Source of the DNA: Spirogloea muscicola
Taxonomy: Eukaryota > Streptophyta > Zygnematophyceae > Spirogloeales > Spirogloeaceae
NCBI GenBank assembly: GCA_009602725.1
Contig: WELB01000143.1
Location: 380,605 to 391,848, forward strand
Length of the DNA: 11,244 bases
Direction: 5' to 3'
Positions within the stretch are counted from its first letter, which is position 1, and every line of letters starts with the position of its first letter. Shown in pieces: positions 1-9,700 of the stretch. A model generated the notes under the pieces. That model made no database searches. It worked only from the letters and a program-made list of their open reading frames with translations, and was not told the DNA's origin. Made by a program: the position numbers and the translations under genes.

Positions 1-1749
1 CGGCGCCGCGACGGCCGGCGCCGCGCGCGGCGTGGAAGCAGGAGGTGGTGTGGACGGAGGCGCGGGTGGTGGCGCGGGAGTCCGCTGGCGAGGCGCTGGT
101 GACGCTGGCGCTGGACGTGGCGGCCATCCCGGAGCTGCGCCGCGGCCACACCGCGCCCGGGCAGTTCGTGCAGATGCGACCCGCCGCGGAGCCCGCCGCG
201 AAGCCCGCGTTCCTGGCCATCGCCTCGCCGCCGGAGGTCCGGCCTGCGCCTGCCTGGCGGCCCCGTGAGCCGTCGCCCTTGAAACCTTAACCCTACACCT
301 TCGGCCAGGGGCCTGGCACTAGACCCAGGCCGCAGGATTTAAGGAAGGTCAGGGTTTAAGGTGAGGCTCGGGGCTTCTCCTCAGAGCCTCAGCTCCGGCG
401 GACGCCGGCGTTGACGGCGCTGGCAGCGGCGGCGGCGGCGGTGGCGGCGGCGCAGCTGGCGGCGGCGGGCTCGCTCGAGTTCCTCATCAAAGACGCGGGG
501 GAGGGGTCGACGGCGGCGCTGCTGGCGCGCCTGCAGCCCGGCGACGTCGTGGAGGTCAGCCAGGTCATGGGCCGCGGCTTCAACGTTGCAGCAATCGCGC
601 CGGCTGAGGACTTCCCCACCGTGCTCCTCTTTGCCACCGGCTCCGGCATCAGGTCCGGCTGCCACGCCTCCTCGACGAGGCCTGTAAACCCCCCGATGTT
701 AGTTGAACCTGTCTTTGCTCAACGAATTCAATTTGCTCCTGGGAAGTCTTTATATGGTTTTGATGCTCTTCTTTCTTCTGCTGATAGTCTGGCGTTCGAT
801 GCTGGTCATGGTTACCTGGTTGGGTCAGATGCGTCACAGTGCTGCCCAGGGGCGAGTCGTGTTGGTGGCCCCTGACAGGCCGCTGGTCATCTGACCAAGG
901 GCCGGTGTGACGTGCTGGTGGCTGCAGCCCGGTGCGGTCGCTGATGGAGGCCGGCTTTGACGCCCACCGGCGAGCGGACGTGCGGCTCTACTACGGCGCT
1001 CGCCACCCCGGCAGGATGGCGTACCAGGTCTTCCTCGACGCCCTCGGCTGCCGTCGCCAGCGTTTGCATCGGCTTGCTGGCTCGGACCTCTCCGCGAAGG
1101 GCTGGTGATGCAGACGCCAGTCTTAGCACGCCACTGGCGCTGCCGGTGCCACACTCTTTGCAGGACAAGTTCGGCACCTGGGAGGCGTCTGGCGTGAAGG
1201 TCATTCCCGTCATGTCGCAGCCGCCCGATGGCTGGCAGGGCCACCGAGGCTTTGTGCAGGTGCTGCTACGACTATCTTCGTCCTGGCCCTTTGAAACTTG
1301 CAGCACTGCCTCTGTGATAAGTAACTCCTCTCTCCTCTCTACTCCATAATCACTCTCTCACACCTCTGACCTCTCCCAGGCTTCCCACTCTTGTTGTCGT
1401 GCCGACGTACTGCAGGCCGCCTTCAAGCAGGACAACAGTGTCCTGGATGCGGCGCGCGCTGGCGCAGTGCTTTGCGGTCAGAAGGCCATGGCTGAGGTCT
1501 GACGAGAGCCCTTCGCTGTTGGTAGTATTTGTTAGTGATGCTGCTGAGTTGCCCAGAAAAAGCAGTTCTGTGCTTGGCGTTTCTGAAAGACTAGCTCAAG
1601 GTCGGGCTTCGCCTGGCCATCAGCGCTAAGCTTTGCTGCGCGCGCACCGGTGCTGACGCTGAGTGTTCGGGGACTGATGGGTGCAGGAGGTGACGAGCCT
1701 TCTGCAGCAGGCAGGGGTGTCCAAGGACAAGATTCTCCTCAACTTCTAG
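1..1749 (+). CDS. FAD/NAD(P)-binding oxidoreductase, fruit protein pKIWI502-like, 5' partial, 6 exons
   Basis: This is a ferredoxin-NADP+ reductase-fold protein of the pKIWI502 family; plant members are predicted plastid proteins and their substrate is not established. Exons I place: <1-236, 456-652 (393 is an alternative start), 928-1027, 1164-1259, 1416-1496 and 1687-1749. All introns are GT-AG and the phases agree, giving about 256 visible residues. Exon 1 opens with an Arg/Ala/Pro-rich stretch (codons from 3 to about 32) that looks like the end of a transit peptide. The FAD-binding beta-barrel follows, with PGQFVQMR and FLAIASPPE. Exon 2 has the family stretch [13 protein letters not shown] and the nucleotide-binding start LLFATGSGI. 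Exon 3 continues [11 protein letters not shown]...LYYGAR. Exon 5 has the C-terminal [10 protein letters not shown], and exon 6 ends [11 protein letters not shown]...KILLNF and TAG. The start codon is outside the window. The family is clear; the enzymatic reaction is inference. Confidence 0.9.
393..470 (+). repeat. GCG/GGC trinucleotide run with alternative exon 2 acceptors
   Basis: A GCG-rich triplet run covers roughly 417-470 at the intron 1/exon 2 boundary of the oxidoreductase gene. Three in-frame AG acceptors compete: exon starts at 387, 393 or 456. The 387 and 393 sites follow a real pyrimidine tract (cttctcctcag just upstream) but would add an Ala-rich insert of about 21 residues. The 456 site lies inside the repeat without a good pyrimidine tract, yet it gives [14 protein letters not shown], which matches the family spacing best. 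I favour 456 on protein grounds only. Confidence 0.55.
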
Positions 1750-2744
1750 GCACCCGAAGCAGTCGCTCTGGCGTACATCAGGTGAGCTTCTATCTCATCT
1801 TGGCGGCGTCATCTCTGATGCCAATGTCACATCCTATTAGCAACACAACACTCCAAAGCATTCAGAGGGGCCGCATCAAGGGCCTGCAAGAAGGGCTCTT
1901 GGAGTACTGGGGAGGGTTGTGGGCATGGCAGCGCTGTCCTCAAGGCCGTGCTTGTCCCTGTGATGCCAATGCTTTAGTAATCGGACTACGACTAGTGCGC
2001 CACTTCCCCTGGTAGATGGCCTGCTGCTCTCCTCGTGGAAAGTTGCGGCATGATCAGTCGCTTAGGGGGGCGTGCTTGTCGGATCAGTGAGGAAGCACTT
2101 AATCTGGCATCGACCGCCTGAGGGACAACTTGCATGGCCTGGGGTTCAGGTCGAGGGGCCTTCAATATCGGAAGTAGGAGTAGCTTCAGGGCTTAGAAAG
2201 TGTCATTGGTACATGGATATGAGCAGTAGGTAGACACTGCAATCAGCCGTTTTGCATTGAGCTTGTGCTTGTAGAAGAAGGATGGGATTGACTCTGCCAG
2301 AGTGCAGGGATGCCTTCTGCATCTTGAATCACAAATTTGACGCGCAATTTGCAGGCCACTTTCAGAGGAGGAGCAGATTTGAGCTAGCAGACATGAGATG
2401 CTCAATGGCACAGCGTCCAGTTCCCGCGCCGCCCAGTGCATGCCTTAATCAGCTGCCCTGGATCCTTTTCTGGGCCCAAACGCAGGCGTTTCTGTGTGGG
2501 ACTCATTCCAATTTTGCATAAGAATGGGGCTTTTGGTGTTAACAAAAGTCCTGTGCTATGCAGTCACGTACATTTGAAAAAGGCAAATGAATCTCTGCGA
2601 TTGTGCGAGCAATGAAGATATCCTCACAAGACTGAGGATTGCTCTATCTTGGTCGCCCACTTATTGTTTTCATTATGCCAGAGACAGGCATTGCGTCCAA
2701 AAATATGAAAAGCTCCTCGTTGATTGCCGCAATTCTGCTCACAG
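1750..2744. other. Convergent 3' intergenic region, no gene supported
   Basis: This stretch of about 1 kb lies between the stop of the oxidoreductase (TAG 1747-1749) and the stop of POLD1 (TGA on the - strand, 2747-2745). It must contain both 3' UTRs and their polyadenylation sites. Composition is more balanced and AT-richer than in the flanking exons. The open frames in it are short, lack a recognisable protein pattern, and differ from the GC-ending codon use of the real exons. I saw no clear TGTAA-type polyadenylation signal. CATCAG followed by gtgagc near 1780 resembles a splice donor and could belong to a 3' UTR intron, but nothing confirms it. Confidence 0.6.
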
Positions 2745-3737
2745 TCAGAAGTCCCACCGCTCTAGAACCTTCTCTGCATCCACCAGGTCCTTCTGCGCCT
2801 TCTTTCGGCGGTAGAATATTGGGCAGTCCCGACTGCATAGGAGACATTGGCGCTGAGGTCAATCTTGTAGTTGTGCACAGTATGAGCACAACCACACCGC
2901 ATTACAGACTGATATATCATGCGCTCTGTTATCTGCAGTGCAGCCTTTAAGAACTATAAGTCAGTACAATGCCAGCCGATATTTGGCTGCATCTGCTGCA
3001 TTTCCCAAGGAGCCGAGGCAGTGAGCTCAACCTGGTGCAGAGGACGTCCTGGTGGAGGGAGCCCTGGCAGCGCTGGCACTGCGTCCATAGCCGGCCAAAG
3101 ACCTGCTCCAGGTCCGCCACTGCAAAACAACGACATGATCAGTGCCGGTTACTTCCAAGGAAAAGGGGACGCCATCGCCCATTTTCCATTCTCTAGATCA
3201 ATGTTGCGTGGCCTTATGGAGCCCAATCGCTTAAAGATTGACTTCAATTTTCGCAGGTTTGCAAAAGCCGACAGGCTCTCTGGAGTCAATTGCGTGAGCG
3301 AGCATGCTGAGCCACAAGAAAAAGAATCTGGCAGTACGGTCCATCAATAACCAGGTGGCAAATCAGAACAGCAGTGCTGCACTGACCTGTCATAACGGTC
3401 CTCTGATAGATCTCTGCCTCCCGACCCAAACAGTGCTCGCACACCGTCGCGTTCTCATCCCTGGACTTGTGTGGCAACATAGCACCAAGATGTCATGCTA
3501 GGCAAGGGGAGCCCATGGCCTGAAGCCACTGACAGGCGGCAAACAGAGGCTGCAGGATTGAGATCACATTGCCCACCTCATTGGGGTCCTGCAGCCGAGG
3601 CAGCTGACACGCTTCTTGGCGAAGTTCATGATGCCGCCAGTCGTGGGAATGGAGATGGACACAGCACGCGTGTGCTCGCCGTGCAGAAGCTCCCGCGTTG
3701 CGTTTTTCAGGATGGGGTCGAAGATCCTCAACAGCGG
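2745..3737 (-). other. POLD1: POLD1 exons 25-28: C-terminal CysA/CysB metal-binding domain
   Basis: Exon 25 begins [20 protein letters not shown] and ends in CLGCRTPM. CysA is C972-x2-C975 plus C987-x2-C990 (CEHC, exon 26), so the intron between exons 25 and 26 divides the module. CysB is C1019-x2-C1022 (TQCQRCQGS), C1032 and C1037 (CTSRDC), completed across the last intron. In polymerase delta, CysA is a zinc site that contributes to PCNA interaction, while CysB holds a 4Fe-4S cluster and binds the B subunit (established for yeast and animal enzymes). The protein ends KVLERWDF and TGA, matching the plant C-terminus. Confidence 0.94.
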
Positions 3738-6700
3738 CTGCAAGAGTCGAGCACAAGCAGCAGGGCCACCTTGCTCACTCCCACCTCCAGCTAGCATGCT
3801 TAAAGGCAGAAAGCTCATTCACCACCCTCTTGATGAGAAATTCATCGGACTTTCATGTTGGCATTTGCAATCTCGTACAGAAGCAGCCCATGAGCACCAC
3901 CTGGGCTGACAAGCAAGAGGCCACACTTGAGGCAAGCCTCAACCATGACGTCTCCGATCGAAACACAGAACAATTACCAGAAATTGGGGGCCTTGAAGCA
4001 GACCTTGCTCAGCTGATTCTCCAGGTAATAGTGCGGGTCGATGGGGATGCTGTTCTCCAGGACGAAGATGGGGTCTTCTGACTTCTCGTAAGCCTGCAGA
4101 CCATGGAGGATGCATGTCAAATCCAATCTCATATCCAGGACCCCCTAAGGTCAGATCATGATGGTGATTGAGCTCAGAGCCGAGCACCTTGGCGCCCTTG
4201 GCTCCTTTGATGATAACATATGGCACCCGATCTCCAATCGTTGGGGCCGTGGCAGCATCCCGCTGCAGTGCATGCATGTTCAAAGTCGTCAGTAGTACTA
4301 TCAAGCAAATAGTCAGGCAAGCTACGACATGAAACACGCAGGGGAAATCGTCATTGTCCTTTTAAGAATTGTTAATGAGATGCACAGTAAGGCTTGCACA
4401 ACAAGCAAACTTCAAGTGCCTACCTTCCGCATGCGCTCGGCCAGCTCTGAGTGGGCCGACTTCACAGCATACCCTTCCCCAGACTTTGTTAGTCCCTGCA
4501 GTATATACACTACCTACCGTTTCAGAGGTTGCAGGCATGCATCTTTCACACAAGGAGTTCCAGAAGCAGGGGAGCCCCCTGCTCACTTGATTGATGCTCT
4601 CAGAAGTCGAGCTTGAAGCAGGCTGTTTCATGCTGTGGCAGTGGACTTGAGATATCCTTGATTTACCTTAGTAATGACAAGTAAGGAGAGGTCCAGGCGA
4701 TTCATTAAGAGGTCCGCGACGACGTTCTTCACGTACTGCACAGCGCCTGGGATGTCCCTATCCACCAGGATCATCTGCAAGCACTCGGTCACGACGTTCT
4801 TGACCAGTAGGCAGTTGTCCCTGCGCACCGTCTCGATGCCTGCTCATTGGCCGTAAAGCTGTGTCAATTTCAACCTGCAGTTGAGTGTCACATGACAGCA
4901 AGAAGTTGCTGGCACCCGGCTAGTCACATCTTGTAAATGATGAAGGAATTGCTCTGCATGCATATCCATAACAGTCATGGGATTTACTGCTGAGAGTGAT
5001 CAAGACTACGTACCTTTAGTGTCCATTTTGCTGTACGTGTCCGGGCTCGTCCAAAGGAGGCCGGCATAACGTTTCTTGCTGATGAGCAGGTATGGGAAGT
5101 AAACCTTCTCAAACTCCAGCTTGATGGGCTATCAAATCATCCCACAGTGCAGAAGTCATACTCATGCAGATTATAATCAAAATCTAAACTACACGGGTCC
5201 ATAGGCATGAAAAGGGCATCTTGGGCGAGCAAGAGAGCAAGCTCAGAGCTCACCTTTGGAAAAGTGGCGCTGATCTTCTCTGCTGCCTCGCGCCCGAGAT
5301 CCATGGCTTCCTTCACAGTGGGCACACCAAACTGGACCATGACCGAGTCCGTATCTCCATATACCACCTGCCAGGTGATCACAGAGAAGCTCACACTGAA
5401 AAGAAGGTCGTGCATGTACTTTGAACACGGGACTTACGAAGGAGACATGTGACACAACTTAACCAGCACTTGTTGCACTTCTAGCAATGTGTAATTACGT
5501 TGCAGTATACAGGAGTGTGATGCTTGCCATGCTTCACAATGCAGACGTGCATGACAAGAGGATGCTTATGACTTGTGGGCTATGACATCGAACAAGAGGG
5601 CAACTGAAAGTAGCATCTGTACCTCGGCTTCGAAGGAGTAGCCATTAGCAATGTTGTACGTCGACTCAACCACTTTCTTGGTCTGCTCGATCATCTCACG
5701 CCCTGAGCAGGGAGATACATTTATTCCTCAGAAAGACAACATGTGCACAAATGAAATGGGCTTAGCCTGGCTAGCACGAGCAGCCCAGGAGAGCAGGGGG
5801 GAGCATGCCGAGCTTGCTGACCATAGCTGGTGACGCTGGACGAGATCTCGAGGCAGGGGAGCTGTCCCACCGTCGCGCCTGTGAATCCATACACTGAATT
5901 GGCACTGATCTGGAAAGGGCTGCAGCTTGAGGTCAGTCACAGATGAGTATCAATGCATGAAAGCGTTGCAATCTAGTTTTCAGTAAGATGTGACCGTGGT
6001 AGCCTGATGCAAGAACTGTGTCAAAATGCAGCGCGAGCAGGGTGCCAGCCTACTTTGAGCGCAAGCTGCCGTCCGTCGAGCACTGCCTTCTCAAAGGGAT
6101 CAATTGCAGCCTGCCAGAGAATTGCAGTGCAAGCACTGCAGCTCAGCTGAGAGACAAGATGGTGCTCATGTACACGTCCTGCCAGTAACGCTTAGCCAGC
6201 ATCGCGTGAGAGCGGGTCTGCTGACCTTGAGGTCGTTCCTAGCGACCTTGCGTGCCGCCAGGAGCTCCTCCAGGATCTCCGGCAGGATGCCCTGCAACTC
6301 GGCCATGCCACAGTCGAGGCACCAACATTAGCCGCTCCTCTTGGTATAAACGCAGCCTGCTCCATGACTGTCTGTCGTGTGTCTCTCTAAGCTTCAATTA
6401 TGGCTTCTGGATGTACTATAGCCGCTTAGTCTAGCAGTCAGGTGAGTGAACTAAGCCCAGGAGACAAGGCCGCGCCTGCATTGCAGCCTACCTTCTCCAC
6501 GTCGGCCTTGACAAACATGTCACCGGCAGGCGTCTTGGTGATCGAGGTGGGGGGCAGCTGTAGCATGGTGAGCCTGTCCTTGGGTACCTGAGGCAGGCAA
6601 TTGGCACGAGTACGCCCTGCTGCTCATGACTTTTGCCAACTACGACCAGATGTAACCTGAGCTCTGTCCATTGCAGCCAGCTATGCAAGCAGTGGTGTAT

Positions 6701-9700
6701 ATCGCAAGACTGTGCAAGACTGTGGAGGCCTCCGAACCAGCGTGCAGTAGCAGAGGTTGTGCGCCATCATGATGGAGGGATACAGAGACGCGAAATCGAG
6801 TGTGGCAATGGGCTTCTCGAAGAAGCCCTGCTTTGCCTCCAGCACCTGCGCAGAAAGCAAGAGAGGGGAGGCGCTGCATGCATGAAATCCATGGCCTCCA
6901 CAAGTGCTCGCCGTTGTCATTGGTGTGCCTTGCTCAGCATTCCAGTACTAGTGAAGTAAGCCTTACACGCTAAGGACTGTCCATGGTCACATGCTTTTTG
7001 TGAGTATGACAAGTGTCGCCATTGATATTATGTGTGATGCTAACCGTGGCGCCCTCGTATGTTTCCTGTTGCACGCCCTGCTGACTCTTGACGTTTGGCA
7101 GCAGCAGGCCTCGCTGCTTTGCCTTGCGCAGGAGCTGCGACAGCACCTGCACGACTTGGACAGCTGCGGCACCGGCTCAGCGCCGTCGCTCTGGCGGCGG
7201 GCCACCAAGCACAGGTCATGCGGGGTGCAGCAGAGGCGCATGCAGGAGCACCTTGATACTCTGGCCGCGGGCGAGCAGGAAGGAGAGCGGCACGCCGGTG
7301 ACGCGCGCCATCTCCACATAGTTGTACACATACTTGAGCTTGTCCAGCAGCCGCTGCGGCAGGTACGCATCCTGTGCACAATGCACGTGCCGAAGATCAC
7401 ACATGACCGAGGGGGATTTTAGTCGTAGCAATTCCAAGCGGCGTCTGTGTTAACAGCTGGGAAGAGCAGCACTTCGTACCATCTGCCACAGGGGCGCACG
7501 CGATTGAGCAGCCGACCAGATGAAGCGCACCTTGAGGCAGTAGACGGCGAGGCGACGGCGCGTCTCAGAGGACCCATTCTGCAGATCGGCAATGATGGAG
7601 TGATGCACGTCCTCCTTCTGCTCGCCGCCGTCGCCGCCACCGACCGCCGTCGCCGCCGCGACCATATCAGCAAGCTCGCTAAAATGCTGGTGTCCTGATC
7701 TCTCGCTACACATTCTCTGACTATAATTTGAGGCCACACCGTGCAAGCCACACCGAGGCAAGCATGGCAATATGAACTGATTTTACAATTAACTCAAACC
7801 CTAAGATACATACGAGGTGCGGCTGCAGTAGACCTGCTCGCCGAGGAAGTGGGCTGAGACGGAGTTAAGAGAGTAGGAGGAGAGCTTGTAGTCGCGCTGC
7901 ACCGCCTGCAGCACGTCCAGCTGCACACGCCCCTCCAACGTCACCTCCTTGGACTCGCGCGTCCCATACTGCCGCGATGAGAAGGACGCGTCGCGTATGC
8001 GCAGCCGGCTGCCCCGGATGCGCCCCAGCATCGCAAAGCTGCCGACGTTGAGAGCCTCCGCCCTCTGCGCCTCAACAGGCCCACCGCTCCGGTTCGTCAG
8101 CTGCCACTTTCCGATGGAAAGTCGACGGCAGCACAAGAGCCACGGAGCAACCCAAAACTTTGAGGGACGGGGGCTGATCAGAGTAAGTATCTGGACCTGA
8201 GTTTGGGCGAAGACTGCAGCTAGAGGAATTTGTGTTAAGGGTTAAGGGTCAAGAGCATTAGCTAAGGGTTTGAGGTTTGAGTCTCAGGGATCAGGGACCA
8301 ATGTAAGCCCACCTCGATGAGATAAGGCAGGTCGAACTTGCAGATGTTGTACCCGATGATGATGTCCGGGTCCACGCTCTCGACAAACTCCTGCAGGCAC
8401 CACGAGCACCCATGCGGCTGGCCGGTGAGCGGCGCAGTGGCCACCTCAAGAAGAGCGGCTGGAGGTGGTTGGCAAGGCGAGGGAGGACGGAGGCGGAGGA
8501 CGCGTTGGCGCACTCACTCGCCAGGCGAGCAGGACCTTCTTCTCGTCGTCAAAGGAGAGGACCTCGGCGCCAACGATGGGCGCGCACGAGCGCAGCGTCA
8601 TGACGTTGCGCACAAACGGCTTGTCGCTGCCCTGCTCCGTCACCATGTTCGCTATCTGCGGCAGTCTCCAGTGGGGCCGCTGTGAGGAGTCTGAGAAGCA
8701 GCCCGTCCATGGAGCTCACCACTCGGCTGGCCGTACCTGAATCTTGGACTGTATCCTGAAGCTAACCAGAGTCGAGGTGAGGTGGCAAAAACCTGGATGA
8801 CAGAATCCTTCTGGGCCTCGGGGAAATAGCCGCGGCGGCCGGCGCACTCGATGTCAAAGCTGAGGATGCGGAACGGCGCGAGCCTGGCAAACCGGCCCTC
8901 CGGCCGGTGGCTGACGATGCGGTCGTACCTGTGCACGCGTGCATCTCCACCTGGGGTCAGTTGCTTAAAGCCGTTGCTGCAGCGTAGGAGGAGGAGGGAG
9001 GGATGCGGAGAAGGGTGGGGGAGGTGAGGGGTGAAGAGGCTCACCGGATGTCAACCTCGATCTGACACAAGGAGAGCGGCGTAGCCACTGGCACATAGTC
9101 GCCGGCCGGCAGCTCCACCCAGTTGCCGCCGACGATGTCGCGGTCGACCATGAAGCGGAGCGCGTACACCACGTTGCTCTCGTACGTCAGGAAGCGCTCC
9201 ACGCAGCCGTTGACGGTCAGGCCACGCTCCAGGATGCCTGCGATTTGCCGCGGCGGGGAGCCAGTTCACGTGTTGGTCGCCAGCACTATCAGAGGGGGCC
9301 CGCTCACGCAAGCTTGCTCCGTCCAGTTGGAGGAGAGAGGAAGGGGTGCCTCGAACCTCGGCAGGCGGAGACCATGGTCGGCGTCGCGACGACGATGCGG
9401 AGGAAGGGCGCGGTGCGCTCGGGCGTGTAGTACATGACGCTGCGCCGCTGGACGAGCCGCACATCGGTCACGTGCGCGTGCTCCGCCGCCTTGCCTTTGG
9501 AGCTCTCCAGCATGGCCTTCTGCTCGCCCGCACAATGGCAGGAAGCTAGGTAAGTGGCAACCCCTCGGCTGGCTAAGAGGAGGGAGGGAGGAAAAGGGGA
9601 GGAGGGATGGTAGGAGCAGGGGCACCTCCAGCAAAGCTCAAGTCTCTAAGAGTCAAGGGAAGGAGGGAGGGGAGAGGAGGGAGGGAGGAGAGAGGAGGGA

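Noticed and set aside
653-927. Continuation of the oxidoreductase exon 2 frame to 875
   Set aside because: Family conservation stops sharply at the GT donor (653-654) and resumes in phase at 928 ([11 protein letters not shown]), so this is intron read-through.
2193-2814. Small ORFs of 75-82 residues in the convergent region
   Set aside because: They overlap on both strands, lack GC-ending codon bias and known motifs, and fit chance ORFs in 3' UTR or intergenic DNA.
6991-7422. 143-residue + strand open frame
   Set aside because: It is a shadow of POLD1 exons 11 and 12 on the opposite strand, with no recognisable pattern of its own.
8231-8280. Interstitial telomere or chromosome end
   Set aside because: There are only two perfect heptamers (TTAAGGG, not the canonical TTTAGGG), and they lie inside a POLD1 intron with coding sequence on both sides.
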